NCBI GenBank assembly: GCA_050696075.1
Contig: JBOGUF010000121.1
Span: 1-9,499, forward strand
Direction: 5' to 3'
DNA: 9,499 bases
From: JBOGUF01 sp050696075
Lineage (GTDB): Bacteria > Chloroflexota > Chloroflexia > Thermomicrobiales > UBA6265
The notes below the pieces were generated by a model, which was not told the origin of the DNA, searched no databases, and saw only the letters and a list, made by a program, of their open reading frames with translations. Shown piece by piece: positions 6,031-9,499 of the stretch (the stretch's first letter is position 1; each line of letters opens with the position of its first letter). The position numbers were made by a program, and so were the translations under genes.

Positions 6031-6039
6031 TGCTACGGT
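6031..6039 (+). promoter_or_regulatory. Possible extended -10 element of the cupin gene
   Basis: TGCTACGGT has the form TG-N-TANNNT and lies about 43 bp before the cupin ATG. No good -35 box is seen; the region that would hold it is the heptamer array at 6008-6028. Confidence 0.3.
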
Positions 6040-6081
6040 GACGACAACGGACGAACTCACGCTGACGGAAGGGGGATGCAC

Positions 6082-6402
6082 ATGCAGGCGTTCGATCTCG
6101 CGGACCTCCAGCAACGCCACCAGGAGGGCGGCCGCCTCTACCACGAGTTCCTCCGCGTGCCCGCGCTCAGCGCGGGCCTCTACGTCCTCCCCGCCGGCGG
6201 GACCGACCCCCAGCGGCCGCACGAGGAAGACGAGGTCTACTACATCATCGGCGGCCGGGCGACGATCACCGTCGACGGCGAGGACCGCCCGGTCCAAACC
6301 GGCACAACCATCTACGTTGCCGCCCGCATCCCGCACCACTTCCATACCATCGAGGAAGACCTCACCGTCCTCGTCTTCTTCGCCCCGGCGGAAACAGGCT
6401 AG
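6082..6402 (+). CDS. Single-domain cupin protein
   Basis: The 106-residue protein is one small beta-barrel cupin. Motif 1 is seen as PAGGTDPQRPHEEDEVYYIIGG (37-58), with H47 and E51 as likely metal ligands; the second histidine of the classic HxH is E49. Motif 2 is VAARIPHHFHTI (79-90), with H86 the most likely ligand. The GRATITVDGE strand lies between them. Such small cupins may be enzymes or sensors of small carbohydrates or acids; nothing shows which. The start is ATG 6082 because GGAAGGGGG ends six bases before it; the ATG at 6076 touches that site. After the TAG the reading frame stays open as far as 6618 through a heptamer array into coding-like sequence. It is divergent from the PHP gene. 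Confidence 0.85.
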   Translation: MQAFDLADLQQRHQEGGRLYHEFLRVPALSAGLYVLPAGGTDPQRPHEEDEVYYIIGGRATITVDGEDRPVQTGTTIYVAARIPHHFHTIEEDLTVLVFFAPAETG

Positions 6403-6404
6403 GC

Positions 6405-6453
6405 GTTCGACGTTCGATGTTCGGCGTTCGGCGTTCGGCGTTCGGCGTTCGGC
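6405..6453 (+). repeat. Heptamer array, unit GTTCGGC, 7 copies
   Basis: Seven consecutive units: GTTCGAC, GTTCGAT and five perfect GTTCGGC. The array begins three bases after the cupin TAG. The perfect copies at one end and the decayed ones at the other suggest recent expansion by slippage. Rotated, the unit is GCGTTCG, fitting the shared consensus. Confidence 0.85.
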
Positions 6454-6618
6454 GTCGCGCATTTTGCCATCGAAGGCGCCGTCCGCCTCTTTGCCCTGCG
6501 CCACGGCGAGGACGTCGACGTCGCCGTCTTCTATCCGGGGGCGCGCCGATTGCCGCTGTTGCAGTCAAGAACGCGCGGGTTATGTCCGCCGCGGTTGCAT
6601 GTTTATCGCGAGCTTTGA
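6454..6618 (+). pseudogene. Coding-like fragment without start codon, in frame with the cupin
   Basis: In the cupin reading frame this segment encodes HFAIEGAVRLFALRHG, then EDVDVAVFYPGARRLPLLQ and onward to a TGA at 6616. The first part has strong G/C at third positions and an alternating hydrophobic pattern typical of beta strands, while other frames give arginine/proline-rich nonsense. No ATG or GTG opens the frame between the cupin TAG and the fragment. It may be the remnant of a decayed gene, or a former cupin tail cut off by the TAG and array. I do not recognise its family. Confidence 0.4.
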
Positions 6619-6738
6619 CAAAACGCTACAGCTTGTACGCCCAGCATCGCCCTGACCCTCATCGTTCGGCATCTTGACGCACAACGCACGACATGGGCAA
6701 ATGCGCGCGACGACACGATGAGCGAAGGGAGAGCAGAC

Positions 6739-7695
6739 GTGAAGATCGTGGTTGGACCGGACATCGGCGACAGCACGGCAGACAAGCTGAAGAGCGAATT
6801 CCCTGAGGTGGACTTCGTCGCGGCCAGCCAGGCAAGCGACCTCGGCGCGACTGCCCAGGACGCCGATGCCTACCTGGGGCGCATCTCGCGCGACGCGTTC
6901 CTCGCCGCGAGACCGAGCCTGCGCTGGGTGCATTCCTCCGGCGCCGGCATCGAGACGATGGCGGCAATCCCCGAGCTGGTCGAAAGCGACGTGACACTCA
7001 CGAATACACGCGGCGGGCATGCTACCTGCATCGCGGAGCATGCCTTCGCCATGCTCCTTGCCCTCACCCGGCACATCGTGCTCCTGGCCGAGGACCAGCG
7101 CCAGCGCGTCTGGCGGCGGGCGGAGGTGTCCAGCGGCATGCGTGAGTTGAGCGGGATGACGATGGTCGTCGTCGGCGCCGGCAACATCGGCCGCGCCATC
7201 GCCCGCCGCGCCGTCGCCTTCGAGATGCGTGTGCTTGGCATCGACGTCCATCCGGGCGAACCGCTGGCCGGGGTCGAGGCGATCTGGCCACCGGAGCGGC
7301 TGGACGAAGCGCTCGCCCACGCCGACGTGCTCGTCGTCGCCGCACCTCAGACCGCCGCGACGCGGGGCCTCATCGACGCCCGGCGGATCGCGTTGCTCCT
7401 GCCCGACGCCTACGTGATCGTCGTCTCGCGGGGCGGCATCGTCGACGAGGTGGCGCTCGCCGCCGGTCTACGCGACGGCAAAATCGCCGGCGCCGGTCTG
7501 GACGTCTTCGCCACCGAGCCGCTTCCCGCCGACGACCCGATCTGGGACGCGCCCAACCTGCTCGTCTCGCCCCACTGCTCCGGCGGTTCCCGCCAAACCC
7601 GCGAGCGCGTCTGGGAGATCACCCGCGACAACGTCCGCCGCTTCATTGCCGGCGAACCATTAGTGAATCTCTGCGACAAACACGCCGGGTTCTAG
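6739..7695 (+). CDS. D-isomer-specific 2-hydroxyacid dehydrogenase, NAD(P)-dependent
   Basis: The 318-residue protein has the family's two-part plan. The N-terminal catalytic half carries LRWVHSSGAGIE (61-72) and the NTRGGHATCIAEHAFAMLLALTR region (89-111). The nucleotide domain has the GAGNIG loop (146-151), with D169 about eighteen residues on in VLGIDVHP, which points to NAD. The catalytic triad is R231 (VSRGG), E260 (FATEPLP) and H279 (SPH). Members reduce 2-ketoacids or oxidise D-2-hydroxyacids such as glyoxylate, hydroxypyruvate or phosphoglycerate; the substrate cannot be told. Length lacks any ACT domain, so it is not a full SerA. The start is GTG, with GGGAG seven bases upstream; an in-frame ATG at 6718 has no such site. 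Cytosolic. Confidence 0.92.
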   Translation: MKIVVGPDIGDSTADKLKSEFPEVDFVAASQASDLGATAQDADAYLGRISRDAFLAARPSLRWVHSSGAGIETMAAIPELVESDVTLTNTRGGHATCIAEHAFAMLLALTRHIVLLAEDQRQRVWRRAEVSSGMRELSGMTMVVVGAGNIGRAIARRAVAFEMRVLGIDVHPGEPLAGVEAIWPPERLDEALAHADVLVVAAPQTAATRGLIDARRIALLLPDAYVIVVSRGGIVDEVALAAGLRDGKIAGAGLDVFATEPLPADDPIWDAPNLLVSPHCSGGSRQTRERVWEITRDNVRRFIAGEPLVNLCDKHAGF

Positions 7696-7841
7696 CGCGG
7701 ATCGCCAACAAGACCTCTTTCGCCCCACGTTTCGCGGAGGGGCTGGCCTTGTCTTGCCCGGTCGCTCGCGGGGCGGTCTGCCCGCGGACTGTCCCACACG
7801 ATTTCCTGCCTGTCATTCCTCCGGCGTCTAAACGTCGTCTC

Positions 7842-7870
7842 TTGACAGGATATAGATAGCGTATTAGATT
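7842..7870 (+). promoter_or_regulatory. Putative sigma70-type promoter of the solute-binding protein gene
   Basis: A perfect TTGACA (7842-7847) is followed after 17 bp by TAGATT (7865-7870), matching TATAAT at four of six positions. It lies in an AT-rich island inside a GC-rich genome. Transcription would start near 7877 and leave a leader of about 218 nt. Confidence 0.55.
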
Positions 7871-7890
7871 GAATGCACAATCTCCAACCG

Positions 7891-7906
7891 ATGAACGTGT
7901 GTTCAT
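7891..7906. promoter_or_regulatory. Operator-like perfect inverted repeat ATGAAC-N4-GTTCAT
   Basis: ATGAACGTGTGTTCAT has 6-bp perfect arms and a 4-bp centre. It starts about 14 bp after the expected transcription start, a usual position for a repressor site of a sugar-transport operon. The regulator is unknown and none is encoded in the window. Confidence 0.45.
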
Positions 7907-7912
7907 GTACTA

Positions 7913-7930
7913 GACATCAATTGGGATGTC
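7913..7930. promoter_or_regulatory. Second inverted repeat GACATC-N6-GATGTC
   Basis: Perfect 6-bp arms flank AATTGG, and the centre-to-centre distance to the neighbouring inverted repeat is 23 bp. The two palindromes have different sequences, so if both are operators they would bind different proteins. Confidence 0.35.
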
Positions 7931-8094
7931 GTATTTCCTACTCTCGCTACCCGACGCGCCGAGCTCGACCAGGAGGCGGGCAAGGCAAGGGACCTCTTCG
8001 GAACCACCGATGCGTTGACCGGATCACGAGACACCGGCAGTAGGCAGGTTTCAGCGAAGACGGGCGCGCATCGCGCTCAAAGGGGGAACGGCTG

Positions 8095-9468
8095 ATGTCC
8101 ACGCGCTACCTTCAGGAACTGATCGCGGCCTGGCAGGACGGCACGCTGTCGCGCCGCGACTTCGTACGACAGGCGCTGGCCGCCGGCGTCTCGGCCGGCC
8201 TTGTCTCGGCCACGCTTGCCGGCCGCCAGAGCGTGTCGGCTCAAGATCCAACCCCGACCCCGTTTCCACCCCAGACCTTCAACGAAGGCGCCTCCGTCAA
8301 GCTCCGCTACTGGACGATCCTCGGCAGCGTCGACGGCATCATCATGAACGACCTTGTCCGCAAGTTCTCCGAGGAGAACACCGACATCGCGGTCGAGTCG
8401 CTCCAGGGATTGACCGATTTCATCCCGAAGATGCAGTCCGCCGCCATCAGTGGCACCGCGCCCGACGTCGCCCTGGTGCGGCACACCTACGTCGGCCCCT
8501 TTGCCAGCCGCCAGATGCTGACCGTCCTGGAGCCGGCCGAGCTCGAGCAGACGGGCATCCGGGCCGAGGATTTCGACCCAACTGTCTGGGGCTTCACGAC
8601 CTACGAGGACCAGCAGTACACCGTCCCCCTCGACATCCACTGCCACGCGATGCTCCACAACACGCGCATCCTGTCGGAGGCCGGACTGGGCGTGCCGACG
8701 ACGCTGGAGGAGTGGGAAAACGTCGTCACGACGATCGGCCACGACGACAACCTCGGCTACCAGACCTTCGCTCTCGGGGCCGGCGCCCAGGAGTTCATGA
8801 CCTGGTACTGGTACGGCATCCAACGCCAGCACGGCGGCGAGATGCTGAGCGAGGACGGGACCCAGGCGGCCTTCAACACGGCGGAAGGCGTCGAGGCCGT
8901 CAACTGGATGAAGCGGATGCAGGACGCCGGCAACCCGCAAAACTCGCCGATGGTCGACCTCGCCCGCACCGGCAAGGTCGCCACCTGGCCGGACGGTCCC
9001 TGGATCACCACCCTCTTCTTCAACCCCGAGCGCGCGCCCAACGCGGAGGAAAACGACGTGGCCGTCCTACCGCAGCGCGACCCGAACGCACCCGCCACGT
9101 GGGGCCAGAGCCACCAGTTCGCCCTGCCGCGCCAAGGCGATGAGGACGAGGAGCGGCGGGCGGCGTCGCTGCGCTTCGTCAAGTGGATGGCCGAGCACGC
9201 CGTCGACTGGGCGCAGGCCGGTCAGATCCCCGCCAACAACGCCGCCCGGGATGAAGCCCTGGGCCTGGAAGAGAACGTCTACATGCAGAAGCTGAACGTT
9301 TGGGCCGAGCAGTTGCCGTACGTCGCCTACATGCGCTCGGTCCCGTTGCTGCTGGAGGTGATGCCGCGGATCGCGGCCAACGTCGAGGGCGCGATCCTCG
9401 GCGAATGGAGCGTCGAAGACGGGCTGAAGCAGGCAGAGGACGAAGTCAACCAGATTCTCGGCCGCTAG
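8095..9468 (+). CDS. Tat-exported ABC-transporter solute-binding protein, carbohydrate type
   Basis: The 457-residue protein has a Tat signal: SRRDFVRQA (19-27, twin arginines R20-R21), a hydrophobic stretch to about 43, and a likely cleavage site after QSVSA (A49). A threonine/proline spacer (51-62) follows. From about 68 the mature part has the pattern of family 1 extracellular solute-binding proteins: KLRYWT at the first strand, IPKMQSAAISGTAPDVALV, GVPTTLEEWENVV, a tryptophan-rich centre (MTWYWYG), and a tail with FVKWMAEHAVDWAQAGQIPANN. Such proteins bring sugars or oligosaccharides to membrane permeases on the outer face of the membrane. No lipobox cysteine is seen. The ATG follows AGGGGG by eight bases. 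The ligand is not predictable; partner permeases are expected just outside the window. Confidence 0.92.
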   Translation: MSTRYLQELIAAWQDGTLSRRDFVRQALAAGVSAGLVSATLAGRQSVSAQDPTPTPFPPQTFNEGASVKLRYWTILGSVDGIIMNDLVRKFSEENTDIAVESLQGLTDFIPKMQSAAISGTAPDVALVRHTYVGPFASRQMLTVLEPAELEQTGIRAEDFDPTVWGFTTYEDQQYTVPLDIHCHAMLHNTRILSEAGLGVPTTLEEWENVVTTIGHDDNLGYQTFALGAGAQEFMTWYWYGIQRQHGGEMLSEDGTQAAFNTAEGVEAVNWMKRMQDAGNPQNSPMVDLARTGKVATWPDGPWITTLFFNPERAPNAEENDVAVLPQRDPNAPATWGQSHQFALPRQGDEDEERRAASLRFVKWMAEHAVDWAQAGQIPANNAARDEALGLEENVYMQKLNVWAEQLPYVAYMRSVPLLLEVMPRIAANVEGAILGEWSVEDGLKQAEDEVNQILGR

Positions 9469-9476
9469 TTGCCGCG

Positions 9477-9499
9477 ATGCGCCGCGCGCGGCCGGGACG
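9477..9499 (+). CDS. Possible first codons of a sugar ABC permease (cut by window edge)
   Basis: An ATG eight bases after the solute-binding protein stop begins MRRARPG, a basic start of the kind seen at the cytoplasmic N-terminus of carbohydrate permeases, and a permease is the expected next gene. No ribosome binding site precedes it and only seven codons are visible, so this is mainly a contextual guess. Confidence 0.25.

Larger units (their letters stand above)
6403..6738. other. 336-bp spacer: heptamer array, coding-like remnant, dehydrogenase leader
   Basis: The spacer starts with a heptamer array (6405-6453), continues with start-less protein-like sequence (6454-6618), and ends with about 120 bp before the dehydrogenase. 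In the last part TTGACA occurs at 6615-6620 but without a convincing -10 box at a suitable distance. No RNA gene or strong terminator hairpin was found. Confidence 0.6.
7696..8094. other. 399-bp spacer with hairpins, promoter and inverted repeats
   Basis: The left part (7700-7800) is GC-rich and holds a compact hairpin at 7767-7786 (GGGC/GCCC inner stem with CGC/GCG outer pairs across a one-base bulge), perhaps ending the dehydrogenase transcript, though no T-run follows. The middle (about 7840-7930) is distinctly AT-richer and carries the promoter and two inverted repeats listed separately. The right part is a leader of about 220 nt with AGGGGG eight bases before the ATG at 8095. No coding frame looks real. 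Confidence 0.6.

Noticed and set aside
6405..6453. CRISPR array
   Set aside because: Direct 7-bp units without spacers; no cas genes in the window.
6615..6643. Promoter with TTGACA for the dehydrogenase
   Set aside because: No acceptable -10 box lies 16-18 bp downstream; the hexamer alone is not enough.
8077..8940. Long minus-strand open frame opposite the solute-binding protein
   Set aside because: Antisense shadow; the plus strand has a Tat signal, a good ribosome site and family motifs, the minus product has none.

Overview
The window looks like chromosomal DNA of a GC-rich bacterium, most likely a member of the Chloroflexota (Thermomicrobia/Sphaerobacter-like). The grounds are strong G/C preference at third codon positions, frequent GTG starts behind clear GGAGG sites, a Tat-exported sugar-binding protein with the N-terminal layout common in that group, and intergenic spacers full of 7-bp tandem repeats. 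This assignment is inference from style, not from a marker gene.

Layout, left to right. A perfect hairpin (1-28) lies beyond the end of a minus-strand DoxX/DUF417-like membrane protein gene (70-585). A plus-strand Uma2-family nuclease-like gene follows (800-1357). After a repeat-rich spacer (1358-1559) come two divergent genes: a small helical protein of unknown function (1560-1856, minus) and a large membrane-anchored protein (2042-4156, plus). The latter joins a PstS-like periplasmic-binding region to a CapA-type metallophosphatase domain. Next is a two-gene toxin-antitoxin module, a Phd/YefM-like antitoxin and a VapC PIN toxin that overlap by 4 bp (4269-4951). It converges on a PHP-family metallohydrolase gene (4979-5887, minus). 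Divergent from the PHP gene is a one-domain cupin (6082-6402). A heptamer array and a start-less coding-like remnant follow. Then come a D-2-hydroxyacid dehydrogenase (6739-7695), a roughly 400-bp regulatory spacer with a sigma70-like promoter and two inverted repeats, and a Tat-secreted ABC-transporter solute-binding protein (8095-9468). A possible permease start runs off the window edge.

These genes do not form one operon. The clearest functional units are the toxin-antitoxin pair and the beginning of a carbohydrate ABC-transporter operon with its own control region. PHP hydrolase, cupin, dehydrogenase and solute-binding protein are a plausible loose metabolic neighbourhood (small-molecule phosphoester or sugar-acid use), but each is separated by spacers that hold their own signals.

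The most unusual content is in the spacers. Five arrays of four different 7-bp units all fit one degenerate consensus, GCNYTSS, when read on one strand. Two of them form an 18-bp perfect inverted repeat between the PHP and cupin genes. Another lies directly after the cupin stop codon, in front of protein-like sequence that continues the cupin reading frame. The PstS-like/CapA fusion is the most interesting protein.
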